The translations under genes were made by a program, and so were the position numbers. This document shows, one piece after another, positions 6,358 to 6,391 of a DNA stretch of 6,391 nucleotides. Every line of letters begins with the position of its first letter. Within the stretch, counting starts at the first letter, position 1. This DNA is from an uncultured Collinsella sp. Its GTDB lineage: Bacteria; Actinomycetota; Coriobacteriia; Coriobacteriales; Coriobacteriaceae. Below the pieces are notes generated by a model. That model did no database searches and had not been told where the DNA came from. It saw nothing but the letters and a program-made list of their open reading frames with translations. Where the stretch lies: the NCBI GenBank assembly GCA_958413895.1, contig CATYVQ010000031.1:1-6391 (forward strand), read 5' to 3'.

Positions 6358-6391
6358 TGTGAACTGCCTCCCATTTCTTGGACATCGGGAA
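6358..6391 (+). mobile_element. Probable left terminal sequence of an IS3-family (IS150-group) element
   Basis: The last bases begin TGTGAACTGCCTCCC, continue ATTTCTTGGACA and run to the window edge. This closely resembles the IS150-group end, which starts TGTACTGCACCC and continues ATTTTGTTGGAC, recalled from the family. IS3-family ends begin with TG, as here. The transposase would lie beyond the window, probably on the plus strand. Without the other end or a target-site duplication the boundary is provisional to within a few bases, and a solitary IS remnant is possible. Confidence 0.5.

Overview
This 6.4 kb stretch looks like chromosomal DNA from a GC-rich, anaerobic Gram-positive actinobacterium. 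A Coriobacteriia member such as Collinsella is my best guess. The guess rests on base composition, clear AGGAG-type ribosome binding sites, an LTA-synthase-like protein beside a Kup transporter and a nitroreductase, and REP-like GC-rich hairpins between genes. It is inference from style; no marker gene is present.

Layout: positions 1-482 carry no credible gene. They hold a terminator-like hairpin at the left edge, about three and a quarter copies of a degenerate 61-62 bp tandem repeat (50-250), and two related stem-loops sharing a GGCCAC/GTGGCC core (257-279 and 385-407). The right-hand stem-loop probably ends the leftward gene. Positions 483-2783 (minus) encode a multi-pass membrane phosphoglycerol transferase of the LTA synthase/alkaline phosphatase superfamily. 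A 213 bp divergent intergenic region follows. Positions 2997-3848 (plus) encode a nitroreductase-family flavoprotein, with a large hairpin starting two bases after its stop. Positions 4008-6035 (plus) encode a Kup-type potassium transporter behind a perfect TATAAT box. A small single-pass membrane protein (6067-6291) follows 31 bp downstream and is probably co-transcribed. The last ~34 bases look like the outer end of an IS3-family (IS150-group) insertion sequence whose body lies beyond the window.

The genes do not form an obvious pathway. The LTA-synthase-like enzyme works on the cell envelope and the nitroreductase is a cytosolic redox enzyme. Kup plus the small protein may form a two-gene potassium-uptake unit. 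The most worthwhile leads are the 61 bp repeat array, the uncharacterised small membrane protein after kup, and the probable IS junction. I see no strong evidence for a wholly new defence or mobile system here.
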